Below are positions 22,569-34,762 of a stretch of DNA of 64,000 bases, piece after piece. Within the stretch, counting starts at the first letter, position 1. Each line of letters begins with the position of its first letter. A program made the position numbers and the translations under genes. This DNA comes from Oehlia diaphana. Its lineage: Eukaryota; Glomeromycota; Glomeromycetes; Glomerales; Glomeraceae. The notes under the pieces are model-generated. The model did not search any database. It was not told the origin of the DNA and saw only the letters and a program-made list of their open reading frames with translations. Where the stretch lies: positions 48,419-112,418 of the forward strand of contig QZLH01000069.1 in assembly GCA_003833135.1 (NCBI GenBank), given 5' to 3'.

Positions 22569-23699
22569 AAAAAATCTTGGAAAAAATTTTTGATGATTAA
22601 TATTTAATCAGATTATTATTATTAAACTAAGCCACTTTCGTCTAAACATTTTTTAGATTAGATTGTCCAATCATATCAAATTATTATAAGATGCAAACCC
22701 TCGCGCACGGACCATTTCGAACCAACAGTTTGGTAAAATTTCGTTACGATATGAAATCTTTAATCATCTCTTGGTTGTATTTTGATTCATGGAAAACAAT
22801 TATAATTAATCTTAATTATAACCAATCTATCCGACATTTTGTGCAACCTGGGTCTCGAATGAACTGAATTAAATTTATATCAATCTCATTACGCGTATCT
22901 AACTTTCATAATATTCTTTTCACTTTGTGCAAATTAATATAAAACAATTAAAGAAATTGTAATACTTTTTTATAAATGAAGAGAAAAAGGATTAAATCGA
23001 AGTATACTGAAAGTACCATGTTGCATTATAATTTGTGAAAGTATGATCTTTTTGTTTTTCATCGCGTTAATTTTCTAACAATAAATGTCTAAAAAATGTC
23101 TAATACTCACCATAACCTATATACTATAAAAATTTAAGTAAATTACATTAATAATACTAATCATGAAACTGAAAGTCTTTAAAACATAAGAAGAAAACGG
23201 GGAATAAACCGTAATTCCACGTTCAACATAACCTTTTAAAAGAAAGAGATCAATGAGCGATTTTAAGTTAAAGATGTAAAAGATTAAAATATGTTTCACG
23301 AGTTTTTGGTAACACAGCGACAAGCTATTTTTAGAAACACGTAATACATAAAAAAAAAATTTCTAGCGAAGGTTTCTATCATTACGTTCAAATTCGCAAA
23401 AAATCTTGTAATTTCAGCAGTAGTAATTAGTTTAATTATATTAAATTTTACATTTCGTTTACCTTATAAATCAAGTTACATTTCGTCATTAATTTTAATG
23501 ACTGATGAAACATGATATCATTTATTGTTATTAAATAAAATTATTACAATGTATTTAATTTCAATATATTATTATATTTATATACATAATATGCATGGAG
23601 ATAAGATAAATATATATGGAAATTTATATAAAAATAAACGTCCATATTTGGTTTATCATTAATTATACCTATCAGTTTAATTCTTTAAAGACATAATAT
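22569..23699. other. Intergenic region
   Basis: About 1.1 kb with no supportable gene. A minus-strand frame at 23117-23323 is short and has no recognisable features. Confidence 0.5.
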
Positions 23700-24710
23700 T
23701 CATTGCTTGACGATTGTCACTGGACAATGTACATGTCTTGCTAAATAATCACTGGTTGAACTCAACACAACCTAATATAATAAAAATAATTATATGTGAT
23801 AATTATTTTATGTAATTAAATTTAAAAAAAAGTACAAACGAACCTTTTGTAAGCCGTCAAGATTCCTTGATCCAACTATTAATAAATTCAAATCTAACTG
23901 ATTTTGAGAAATATATTCCGTTAGGATTTTTCCAACCACCCCATAACCTTTGTGTTCAATAAGATCATACTGTACATTTGGCTAAACGAAAATTCAGTCT
24001 TTAATTTAACATTGTTTTCAGAAAAAAAAATATTTTTTTTTTTTTTTTCAATAATGAAGCTTACATATGTATTATCGAATTTTTTCAAATATTCTCTAAT
24101 TTTGTTTACAGCTTCTTTTGCATCAAGAAGAATATCAAGATTATTTGCTTTGTCTAAATTATGTCTGTTTATAGGAATAAATAGATGTTTAGTATAATCC
24201 AAAATTTTATAATAAGAATATGGATAATAGATTCCATTGTACTTACAAAAATGGAACATTTGTTTCAGGATTTAATGCAATGACATAGATTATCGATAGA
24301 CTATATGATTCTTTTAAACGCGAACATAAATCGAACGCGTATTCAATTGCATTATTTGATATGGATGTCTCTTCGACCGCCACAAGAATATTATAATTCC
24401 TATTATTAAAAAAAAAAAAAAAAAAAAATTATTAATTCAAATTTTTGATTTTAATGAATATTTTGATTTAAATGATTGGCTTAGGTAGCACATTTCCTTT
24501 TTTAGAATTTTATTTACAAAGAAAAAAATTATCAAGGACAAAAAAAAAATCTTTGGTAAAACCCCAACAAATGTTTTAGAATTAATACAACAATTAAAAT
24601 ATTTTCTAATATTCACAATATCATAAATTATAACAAATATTTAATTTATTAAAAAAAAAAAAAAATACATTCACAACTTTATACACTTACTTTTCGTTTT
24701 CTTTATACAT
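23700..24710 (-). CDS. Universal stress protein (UspA) family protein
   Basis: Five exons join in frame. The start is MYKENEK, in a tiny first exon near 24710-24691. Exon 2 encodes NYNILVAVEETSISNNAIEYAF, the first strand and helix of the Usp Rossmann-like fold. Later exons give LDILLDAKEAVNKIREYLKKF, then LDLNLLIVGSRNLDGLQK and VVLSSTSDYLARHVHCPVTIV, the typical end of the family (G-S-x-S-x-x-l-x-x-x-x-x-CPVxIV). The Walker-like ATP-binding GxxG...GS is partly kept (VGSRN). Fungal Usp proteins have stress-related roles but no single known reaction. A long T/A stretch in intron 1 (near 24400-24430) is notable. Confidence 0.82.
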
Positions 24711-25217
24711 CGTTCTTTTTTTTTTTTAGGAAAAAAACCAAGGAAATAAGGAACAATTTGAAAAAAAAATATATATATAAACGGTTATTGTGCCGAATTT
24801 ACTAGACTTATGCGAGTTACTGAGAAAAAAAATGCATACTACGTAATCACGTTACCTAATCTGATTATTGAAAGCATGATTTTTAATTAAAAGCGCGTGA
24901 TAATGACATTCGCTGCATAATTATCTTTAAATGGCTGAAATATATGTACGAACAAACATTACAATGCGAAGATAATAGAATCTGCAATTATTTACATATA
25001 ACGAGACTTTATATATTATTAACCGCCAAGGTTTCACCTTGCATAAGGTAATAATGTTCATCCAATCCATTATCTAGTTTTGTTATTTTGTACTACGATA
25101 AAAGGATAAAAAGGGTCAATTTTTGAATTGGATTTGTTATTATTATTATTAAATTTTTTAATATTTCCTAACTAATTATACCTTTCATTTCTTTGCTGAA
25201 CTGAAAGCAAAACAAAC
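24711..25217. other. Divergent promoter region
   Basis: About 500 bases between the Usp-like gene and the RNase III gene. An inverted pair CCAAGGTTT/CACCTTG lies near 25025-25042. No gene is seen. Confidence 0.45.
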
Positions 25218-26093
25218 ATGTCCACCAAAAGAAAATCAATGGTTCATCAAAGAAATTTTCGTGATGACAAGTTACGTCTCGAGGCTTTAACACATAAGTC
25301 TTATCATTATGAAAACCCTTCAACCGGACCCCATAACGAACGTTTAGAATTTTTGGGTGATTCCATCGTCTCCTTTGTTGTAGCTAATTATTTACATGGT
25401 CGATTTCCTAATTTCAAAGAAGGACAACTTACCTTATTACGAGCTAATTTGGTCTGTAAAAAAAAATTGGCACAATTTGCTCTTCAACTTGGTTTAGATA
25501 AAGATATTCGTTTAGGTGTTGGAGCTTTACGTGATGGTGGTAGAGGTAGTGAAAAAGTTCTAGAGGATGCTTTCGAAGCATATATTGGAGCTGTATTTCT
25601 TGATGCAGGTTCTAGTATGTCTGAAGTACAAAAATTTATGGAACCTTTATTAGCTCCAGCCGTTGATGAATTAACCCATTGTTCTCCTAACTCAACTTCC
25701 GTATTAAAACAAAAATTATTTCAACAAGACAATAGTAACATACAATTACAAATGCTTATTGCAGACCAAATTTTAAATTCTGATCTTCAAGATCCGATTA
25801 ATAAACTTCAAACTTGGTCTCAAAGAAGAGGGATGGGAATTCCGGTTTATAAACCTAATAGTGATGAACATAATGCTATCTTTTCTGTTGGTGTATATAT
25901 TAATGGAAAATGTTTCGGTCTTGGTCAAGCAAAAAATAAAAAGGATGCAAAGAAAGCAGCCGCAATTAATGCTCTCAAACATGTTACCGTTAATGGTCAG
26001 AACAACGAATTTACTCCTTTTAAGAACGAATTGCAACAGTCACATATTAGTTCAAAACACAAATATTCTATGTCAAAAAAAATTCTTTATTAA
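25218..26093 (+). CDS. Bacterial-type (class I) ribonuclease III
   Basis: A single exon of 291 aa. It has one RNase III domain followed by one dsRNA-binding domain, the bacterial class I layout, not the Dicer or Drosha layout. The signature HNERLEFLGDS holds E41, E44 and D48; the second metal site LEDAFEAYIGA holds D117 and E120. All match the catalytic residues of bacterial enzymes. The dsRBD runs at about residues 192-257 (DPINKLQTWSQ...AKKAAAINALK). It should cut double-stranded RNA. Fungal mitochondrial ribosomal protein mL44 shares the fold but lacks the active site, so it is ruled out. Bacterial-type RNase III genes, attributed to transfer from cyanobacteria, have been reported for Rhizophagus; this gene fits. 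A basic Ser/Lys tail ends the protein. No intron and no organelle signal are obvious. Confidence 0.93.
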   Translation: MSTKRKSMVHQRNFRDDKLRLEALTHKSYHYENPSTGPHNERLEFLGDSIVSFVVANYLHGRFPNFKEGQLTLLRANLVCKKKLAQFALQLGLDKDIRLGVGALRDGGRGSEKVLEDAFEAYIGAVFLDAGSSMSEVQKFMEPLLAPAVDELTHCSPNSTSVLKQKLFQQDNSNIQLQMLIADQILNSDLQDPINKLQTWSQRRGMGIPVYKPNSDEHNAIFSVGVYINGKCFGLGQAKNKKDAKKAAAINALKHVTVNGQNNEFTPFKNELQQSHISSKHKYSMSKKILY

Positions 26094-27531
26094 TCCTGTC
26101 TTCTAACAGACTACGGTAATTCAACCAAGTCGTTCCTTATCAAAAATGATATTAATATTGAAGAATCCTCTTTGAGTACAGTGATCTTCAGTGTGGATCA
26201 ACTCGTTAAGGGTATTCTTTTTTCTTTAATAATCAAAAAAAATATATACGTATGTATATATTTCTCTTTATTATTTATTTCAATATTCTTTTTGAATTGA
26301 TTCACACCGAAGATTATCGTTCTTATTATGTTCGATATTTGGAAGTAGGGTTCTTTGAATGATTTCATTTAATTTATTTATTTTTTTTATTCTCTCATTT
26401 GTTTTATAAATATCGTTAAATTATTATTATTATTATTATTTAATCACTCCTTAAAGTCTTGATTATTTACTTTTTTTTACTACTATCAATAAAAAATTTT
26501 TTTTACCTACAAACCAGTAATAATAGACCAATTAATGAATATATAATTTAATTTTTTTTTTTAAGGAAAAATTAAAAAGGTTAAAATTTTCTTTTTGTTG
26601 TACGATAAAACCAGTTTAAACGTGATAGTACTAAGAACAATGTTTATGTTTATTAATTAAGAGTTAACCAATAAAATTCTTCTGTTGATCATCTATAAAT
26701 TTTACATCATCATTCACAATATGAGTTTCTCATGCTATTCTCTCAAAGTAGTTACTTTTAATACAATACTATTTGTATTAAATAGAAGAGGAAAAGGGAA
26801 AGTTAAAAGGAGAAGCCACATTTTGCTTTGAAGTTTTACTGAACTGGATTTATTATTAAGCTTTTTAGTAATATGGGAAGTTGAAACTCCCGTAATTACA
26901 CGAACTTTCATTGATAAAGATAGAATCCATAACATGGAGTTACAAAATAGCCATTTACCTTTTACTATAGCTTACTTCTGGAGGGAAGTGTGAATGGAAT
27001 AATCCTCATTCAGTATTCATTTAAGTTCAGCAATTATTAATGTCGTACTTTGATAAATAATATTTGGCAGAAGGTTCTTTAAATGGTTAATAAATAACAA
27101 CCAATAACGTTGTTGTTTTTATGAAATAATTAGGAAGCACGGTGTATACAACAATGGTCGCATCAATTGAAGAAATTTTTGTTGATAAATAATCATAATG
27201 CAATTTCTATGAAGTAATTCTTAATTTCGTTAATATAGTGTAATTGTGTTTCATTATGGTTCTTTAACCTCCAAAGACCCAATATTTAAAGCAAAAAATA
27301 AAATAAAATAAAATAAAATAAAAATAATAAAATGGCGGAGTATAAAATATTGTTATTTTTTATTAAAACTAAATTTTAACATACGAACTTAAAATACAAA
27401 GTATTGTCATTGAACGAAATAGAAAAATTTTACATAATACCTTGTTTATTGTCTGTTTTAATGAAAATTTTTTTCATTTATATTAATAAAATCAGTAGAT
27501 ACAAAATTTTTAAAAAAAAAATTTACAAAAT
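26094..27531. other. Intergenic region
   Basis: About 1.4 kb without a supportable gene. It contains a (AAATA)n microsatellite at about 27297-27325. A minus frame at 26735-26935 lacks an ATG start and looks random. Confidence 0.5.
27297..27325. repeat. (AAATA)n pentanucleotide microsatellite
   Basis: Around five to six consecutive AAATA units in the spacer downstream of CDC73. Confidence 0.8.
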
Positions 27532-28689
27532 TTAGGCATTGGATTTTTTTAATACTGCGTTCCAGAAATCCATATATGCTTCTGCATCTTTATGTCTCAT
27601 TTCTGGGTGTATTTCAATAATATTAACTTTCCATTTCTGCACTTTCTGAGGTGTAATTTCGTTATTATACTTGAAATACACACCAACCACATTATTGAAA
27701 GTATCTTCATGCGTCTTCCATTTGTATGATTTAAAGACCCATTCGTTACCATCAGTAATAACACAAACAACACGATCCCAATCTGGATCTCTTAAAGATT
27801 TGACATTATCTGTTATTTCATATTGAATTCCGTTGTGTGTGAGAAATATATTGTGCTCTATCTTTCCTCCAGATGTACGAACCGATGATCCTGGTTCAAA
27901 TCTCTGATCCTCTAATAATTGCTTAACATTATACATTGAAATAAAAGCATTGAATGAAGGTGGGACAACGATCAATGGAACTTTGGAACCTCTTGATTTC
28001 TTGTGATGTGAACGCGATGACCTTGATGCTTCACTAGAATTACGTTCTTGACCTAAGGAATTATGAGATCTCTTCAAGAAATAGTCATCTGCAGATTTAA
28101 TCCATGAAGCATAATCACCTAGTTCGAATATAATGTCTTCTTCAAATATTACAACCTCAGTTGGCTTAATCGCATTTAGGAACGATTGATAATTTTTTCT
28201 GTATTCCTCTCTCTTGGCTCGTTTATTTTTTATGTCTTCTTCTGTTTCCTCTGTTGGTGGTTGTCGACGTTTTTCATTATTATGTCGACTTGAAGACTGC
28301 GATGAGGATGAACCTGCTTCTTTATTTTGCCTGTTATTTACGTCAGGTAGAAAAGCAAAGCCATTTACAAATGGAAGCCAATCTTTCCTATCCATATATG
28401 CCAACCGAGTTGGAATCTGTTGTCGAGTTGCATCCTGTGAATATTCAGTATGGTGTAACTTTCTTGTAACAGTAGCATGATATAAAGCATCTAATGAATA
28501 AAAATTTTCATTTATTTTACTTTGAAAAGTAGTTGTAGTAGATTTATCAAATTTTTGAGATCCAAGTCGTATAAACTTGGCTTCGTTCAATGTTGAAACT
28601 ATTGTTTCTGACTCATCAAGTAACTCGGCATCTATTCTATGTAAATTGAAATCTCTAAGAAGATATATTGGATCGGGATTTTCTGACAT
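27532..28689 (-). CDS. CDC73: Cdc73/parafibromin, PAF1 complex subunit
   Basis: A single exon of 385 aa, close to yeast Cdc73 (393 aa). The N-terminal region has the family blocks FIRLGSQKFDKSTTTTFQSK, FYSLDALYHAT and IPTRLAYMDRKDWLPF. A Ser- and charge-rich linker follows with KNKRAKREEYRKN. The C-terminal Ras-like domain is clear: PLIVVPPSFNAFISMYNVKQLL, DWDRVVCVITDGNEWVFKSYKW, and KVNIIEIHPEMRHKDAEAYMDFW. Cdc73 acts in transcription elongation and histone modification with RNA polymerase II. The gene is intronless, unlike most neighbours. Confidence 0.93.
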   Translation of the reverse strand: MSENPDPIYLLRDFNLHRIDAELLDESETIVSTLNEAKFIRLGSQKFDKSTTTTFQSKINENFYSLDALYHATVTRKLHHTEYSQDATRQQIPTRLAYMDRKDWLPFVNGFAFLPDVNNRQNKEAGSSSSQSSSRHNNEKRRQPPTEETEEDIKNKRAKREEYRKNYQSFLNAIKPTEVVIFEEDIIFELGDYASWIKSADDYFLKRSHNSLGQERNSSEASRSSRSHHKKSRGSKVPLIVVPPSFNAFISMYNVKQLLEDQRFEPGSSVRTSGGKIEHNIFLTHNGIQYEITDNVKSLRDPDWDRVVCVITDGNEWVFKSYKWKTHEDTFNNVVGVYFKYNNEITPQKVQKWKVNIIEIHPEMRHKDAEAYMDFWNAVLKKSNA

Positions 28690-29631
28690 CGTTATGAAAC
28701 AGAAAAACAGAAACGGTAGAGGGGTCTAATTTCATGTTTCCATGAACATATCATGTATATCATGTGACTGTTGTGTTGGTAAATTTCAACCAAACTTAAT
28801 GCCAGCCAAATTTATTAAGGTAATACTATTTCTGCATCACAACAGCACAACTAACCCATTTTTGAATATTGGAATTTCCTCATTCATTTCAATTTATGTG
28901 TAAAGATTGATGTTTCACATTAACTATCCATTAAATCATTCATTCAAAATATCGAATAATTTCGGAATAGCGTTTTTTGTAATTATTGTTTCTCAATCAT
29001 ATTATGTAAGTCTCGTCTGAATTCAGAGCCTAAATTATTAAATTAATAAATAATAATGACAAATCCAAGGTTTGGACAAAAATTCAGCAAAGGGACTCGT
29101 AAAACAAAAGAGGGCTCGAAAATCTTAGAACTCCTTCCCGAAGAAGCAAGATGAAGAATAGATAAAACTACAAATAAAAGATGAAATTGTTTTAAGGATT
29201 GAGATCATAAGAAACTAATATCAGATGATACTATCGTATAGCACTGCATATAGGAATTATAGTGTCTCTCTAAGTAATACCCGAGGTATTTTATGCGGTG
29301 CTCTAGTCGGTATTTAATTAAGGCTTTCTAGTTCTTTTGTGAATAAATCGTATTTCGATATCAAATTTTTCATAACAAAGCAATTAACTTTTGTTTTGGC
29401 GAAAATTATTTTCCTTTACTTACCTCTTTGTATCTTTTCTTAATATAAAGCCTTATCACCTGAGGCGATATTATTTTTAGGAATAAATCAGCTCATTTCT
29501 TGCTACGGTGAAGCCTAATGACTTTTATATAATTATATATTTATATTATATTTTATCGTATACTTCAAAGACTTAGGAATGGCCAATTAAATAAATTTGA
29601 ACTAAACTATTTTTTTCGGAAAATGTTCCCT
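28690..29631. other. Intergenic region with a short coding-like fragment
   Basis: No intact gene. Near 29056-29154 a plus-strand ATG frame reads MTNPRFGQKFSKGTRKTKEG and stops after about 32 codons. Its composition is protein-like and it may be a fragment of an old gene. The rest is AT-rich. Confidence 0.4.
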
Positions 29632-31649
29632 TTACGAAGAAAAATAACCTTTATTTGGTGTAGCAATCAATGCTAAATTTTCTAGAGAAGTTGATGATTC
29701 AACATAATAAATTAAATTTACATCATATCCATTTGCTTCTAGATACTTGGCTCTCCCTATGTCTATAATTCGTTTACATTTGTATCCTAATTGTTCTCTT
29801 ACTGAATGCTCTAAACCAGAATAATGCAATCTATTAAATAAGAATAATTGTTAACCGACAAATCTACAGTCGCAGCTTGTAATACATATTAGTATTAATA
29901 ATAAACTCATACTTTGTATTTTCTTCATCATCATCTGTTTCATTATAAGTATGATCATCTTCATTGTCGTTATCATCATTGTCGCTATTCTCAGTTTCAT
30001 GAGTAAGTCTTTGTCCACAAATTGCCCAGCTGCTCATCGCGCATATTCGCTTAAAATCATTTTCCGCAATTCCGTAATCTTGAAGAAATTTATGATATGG
30101 ATACATGTGATAACGACAAAGTTGGTGACAACATAGTGCTATAACAATCCCGATAACCGGATTCCTGTTGTGTACGGAAATAAGTTAGTATGGCTATTTC
30201 ATCATGACACGAAACTAAGATAATCAAATGATTTACCCATCTATACTAGATTTAGCGTAGTCAACCAACGATTTTAGAGTGGTATCTGTGGCTGATCCAC
30301 AAAGATGTTTAGAATATGCCACGACATTTCTGTCTTTTAAAAGATCTAATTTTGACAAATCCAAATCTTTGATATCCATTCCGATACGTTTCACCAATAA
30401 CTTCTTTTCTGAGGTACCTCTTATCGCGCTATCAAACTTTAATATAAATAAATTTGTCAAAATATATTCCATTAAAAAAATCAATGGAAATGATATCAAC
30501 CAACCTTACAACGCGTATTCTTACGATCTACTAAAACAAAAGAAGCTGTTTCATCTTGAATAGCCATTTTTATAAAATATGACAATTCACCTGAAGTAAA
30601 GAATTAAAGATTATCGTTAGAAATGAAAAATTATCATAAAAAAAAATTAGATTTAAACATTAATAACCTTTGCCAGAACCATATTCGATGAAACAAGTGT
30701 TTTTGCGTAACAAATTTAATTTTTCTAAATGGCCAATCAAAGAAGCCTTTTCTAAGAGTTAGTTTGATTATATAATAAACCGGCAAAGTATCGCTAAATA
30801 AGTATTTATTTATTACCTGTTGGACCGCATGTTTTCTATTTTTAGTTGACTCTCTAAATCGATGAAGTCAAAAATTTTAGGTGTAAACCTAATAAAGAAT
30901 TCAAATTCATAAGGGGCTTACTTTTTTTCCTTTAAGACCATATGATCCATAACTTCCGTCCTTATATCCGGTATAAGTTGTTGGTACCATTGATTTACAT
31001 TGCTGATCAATTTATCAAATATTTCTTTAGAAAGATCTGAAAGCGTCACCTTTTCTTCTAATTCAGGAGATGGTAAAATACAATTGATATTTGAAGAGAA
31101 GTAAGGAGGAGTTGGTGGGGGACGAGAATTACATTTTTCTAAATGTTTTTTGATTTCATCCTTATTTACTGTACTAGATAATGAGAAACGAAAAAGCAAA
31201 ATCATTAATTATTAAGTAGGAAAGTAGGAAATAAATTTCTTTCTATAGGTGTCACGTGACTTACTGCGATGGATCATAGGGACAGGCAATACGTTCTTTG
31301 CCTTTCCATTTTGTGTCATAGATTGCGTGTTCTCCACAAAAATCATTGTCAATCTTTGTTGGAAGATGACAGTATCGCCTAATTTTATTAAAATGGTTAA
31401 TTTTAAATAATATGTAATCATCACTTTTATAATATTGAATTAAGCACAAGATCAATCACTTACCTCTTACGTTTTACCCAAAAATGACATTGACGAGGCT
31501 AAATTTACCGTTATTTAAAAATACTCAAAAACGATCATTTTTTTTCGGATCAAATTTTTTATAATTTTTTTTTACCCAAAACTTACGTTATTTGGAGGAA
31601 GTGGAGGAGGTTCTTCCTTTAGACGGTTTGCTTTAGGTCCTTTTGGCAT
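29632..31649 (-). CDS. TRM13: tRNA 2'-O-methyltransferase TRM13
   Basis: About nine exons join in frame. The N-terminus MPKGPKANRLKEE leads into a zinc finger PRQCHFWVKRKRRYCHLPTK...FCGEH. A CHHC finger follows: ACPYDPSHTVNKDEIKKHLEKC, with the His completed across a splice junction. The methyltransferase core has FIEYGSGKGELSYFI (SAM site), VVAYSKHLCGSATD and IGIVIALCCHQLCRYHMYP. It ends GLEHSVREQLGYKCKRIIDIGRA...GYDVNLIYYVE. Trm13 methylates position 4 of certain tRNAs (Pro, Gly, His in yeast). An acidic insert (about residues 340-370, DNDDNDNEDD) interrupts the domain. It is divergent from the GID4-like gene. Confidence 0.92.
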
Positions 31650-32303
31650 AAAAGTTCTGGTTCACAAAATACAAAATAGTAAAATTCAAAAAAAAAAAAA
31701 ATTATATTTCAAAAAACTGGTATATATACTGTATGCTGTGTAGCTTTGAGGTTTGTGCTACATTACAGATATCACAGACACTTTTTCAACTTTATTCGTT
31801 ATAATGCAGTTATTTTAGTCTTTGCAGTTTTTTACATTATTTCAAATTTAATAATAAAGAAAAAAAAGTAATTGAATTGACATTTTGTACAAAAGAAGTT
31901 ATGTGTAGAGTTTTTTCAATCTACTGGAATTTTCTATTTTGCTATTTTCGTGTCCATTATAATGAATAAATAATATAAACACAATCAATTTATATAAAGC
32001 TTTATTTATTTATTTTTATTTATCTGATTCGAGTTGACAAAAGGATCTTTTACAATACTTAACTTATTACAGATTTTGTATATGTCATATGATACATAAT
32101 AAATACTTTATTTATATAGAGTAGTTGAGTAGTTTATAGCCTTATCGATTGTTGACAGTTGTCACACTCTATTACAGAATTTTCGCTAACTTCTTCGTTT
32201 AAATTTTATAAGAATATTTTATAGAATTAATTAAAAAAAACCATTTTGATAAAATTTACGATACTTTAATCACTCTATAAATTCCTTTGGGAACTCTATC
32301 CTC
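31650..32303. promoter_or_regulatory. Divergent promoter region
   Basis: About 650 bases between TRM13 (-) and the GID4-like gene (+). AT-rich; no clear site recognised. Confidence 0.4.
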
Positions 32304-33695
32304 ATGTTTGCGGCAAATGATTTCGAACCAGAATTTTATTATACTTCAACACCGCCAGATCTAATTTCAACTAGTGATAGTGACTTGGAAGAAAATAACA
32401 ATGTACAAGAAGAAGACATAGAAACTGGTAATAATGAAACAGCAGACGATCTCCCAAATGGACGCCATTATGGTGATTATAATACAATAAATATGGAATT
32501 GGATGGTGAATATACTTCTGAAGACGAAGAACAACGTCCTCGTTCAACAACAGCATCTACAGGTCACGCTTTTCACCGTCTTGCCGACCCCTATGCCACT
32601 CGACATCACCATAGATCTTCTTCACAACGCAGTCGTGGCTTTTCTCCGTTAGGAACACGGTTTTCGTCTTTGCGGAGACAAAACGCAATTACTTCTTCTT
32701 TTCTTACACAGCATATTAAGCATAATAATGAACTTGGAAAACAAGCAATATCCGGTAGTGGTTCAAAAGATTTGGGACAATATCACTTACCAGAATCTAG
32801 TTATTTACGTGCTGGAATGTCTTTCACTGGAACGCAAAACTTAATGAATTCACAACCCCAACAAAGAGACGAAGAATGGGAAGTTAAAGTGGTAAATATT
32901 AATGAAATTACAGTTATAAAATTGTATTAATTTTAACGATTATTTTATTATGTAGACCGTTCACTATGTAAATTATAAAACTGGAACTGTTATAGGATTA
33001 ATGGAAGCTTTAAATGTACCGAATAGTTCAAATACAGTTGTTACGTATTGGGAGGGTGAAATGATTGATTTTGTTAACCATTCTCTTTGGACGGATAAAT
33101 GGAATTCAAGTCCGGAAATTGATCTTCAACATTGGAAAAAATTTGAAGCTTTCCGTCAAATGGATGTTCGAAGGTATTTGAAAATTTATGAGGTTATGTT
33201 TTTTTAACATTTAATGTAATAAATATTCAACCATATTTTTAAATTAGTATAATCAGAGGTACTCCAACCAGAGAATGGTTTCAAGAAGCATGTCAAAAGT
33301 ATATATTTATGAGATGGAAGGGTACGCATTTTTATCCTTTTTTTGTTCGTTACACAAGATTTTTTTTTTTTTTTTTTTTTTGAGGTGCATAATTTATAAT
33401 ATATTATATTTATATAGAACATTATTTTGTTAATGTTACCGCTCAAGAGAGTGGATTAACTATTGCCGGCTTTTATTATATTTGTATCAGAAGAAGCGAT
33501 GGTGCTATTGAGGGTAATATTTAGTTTATAATAATAATTAGTTTTATATTATATATATAAAACTTGATTATTGATGATAATTCTATTTTATTAGGATATT
33601 ATTTTGATCCTGTTTCTACACCGTATCAGAAATTAACTCTTAAACCACTGTTAGAAGGAGATGGAATTTCATTTTGTGATTATAGTCTAAATTAA
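32304..33695 (+). CDS. GID4: GID4-type (Vid24 domain) substrate receptor of the GID/CTLH ubiquitin ligase
   Basis: Five exons (32304-32891, 32956-33173, 33248-33321, 33418-33513, 33595-33695). The N-terminal ~190 residues are acidic then Ser/Arg-rich and look disordered. The Vid24 beta-barrel starts around GTVIGLMEALNVP and includes VVTYWEGEMIDF, DLQHWKKFEAF, YIFMRWKEHYFVN, AGFYYICIRRSDGAIEGYYFDP and QKLTLKPL. This domain recognises Pro/N-degrons and recruits substrates such as gluconeogenic enzymes for ubiquitination. The long disordered N-terminus means GID10- or GID11-like relatives cannot be excluded. Introns are canonical. Confidence 0.85.
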
Positions 33696-34762
33696 AATCA
33701 CTTTTTGAATATATATTATTTTATTTTATTTTGCCTGACAAAACAACAATTGTTATATTTTCACATTTATCTTACCGTTTATAGTAAAAAAAAAAACGAC
33801 ATTATTTTATTCGCAAACAAAAATTTATCAATATATTTTTTTTCATTGCAAAGGCAAATGAATATCTGTAGTATAGTATTAAGAATTTTTTTATGAATAT
33901 AAACAACATATATATGTATATACATATAGTATTTTTAAGAGATATATATATATTTTCAAAAATCGAAAAAAAAATGATTTTTTTTTATTAAAAATCAGAA
34001 TAATATATATATCCAACTCTATAATTCTTTTTTTTTTATTTTATTTTATTTATTTATTTAATTTTTTTTTAATGAAAATATTGTAACTAAAGCACCTACT
34101 TTTTTTTTTTTTTTTGATTTTTTTTTCAGATTTACATCTATTATTTACAAAAATTTATTAAGTCTCTCAAAGACCATGTTAAAGATTAAAGAAGAATTAC
34201 CATCCTTTAAATTACTAATACAATACTTTCCTTTCTTAAATAAGTATTGCTTTAGGTTTGATTTAATAGATCCTATTATTGTCATTTAAATGACGCATTC
34301 ACTTATTTACTTAATACATCAATTTTTTTTTTTAAATATTTTCAGTACTTTTGCTGTTGTTTCTTTTAATTAAAAAAAAAAGAAAAAAAAATTCAGTAAA
34401 AAAACAACGGTAAATCATTATTACATTTCAAGTTAAAAAGAAATGATAATAAGGATGAGAAGATAAAAAAACGTTAAAAAAAGGTAATTGAAAAAAAAAT
34501 AATTACAAAGAAATGAATTCCAAAGTGGTCATGTACATTTACGCAAATTAAACACAAAGATTAATGTAAAACGTATCCTATGAGAGTATTTTCTATAATT
34601 CCGTGAATTTTGAGGAACGTTTAATTATGTATTAAACTAAATGCCCAATAATGCAAGAAATAATTAATATATTAATTAAACCATGACCTATTATACGAAA
34701 AAAAAAACCTCCAATCAATTACTATAAAAAAAGAAAATGAAAACCAATGACTTTTTTTTTTG
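33696..34762. other. Convergent intergenic region
   Basis: About 1.07 kb of AT-rich DNA with poly-T runs (34020-34120) and no gene. It includes the 3' regions of the GID4-like and MPN genes. Confidence 0.5.

Noticed and set aside
25218..26093. Mitochondrial ribosomal protein mL44 (also an RNase III fold)
   Set aside because: mL44 has lost the catalytic acids; here all are present and the dsRBD is of bacterial type.
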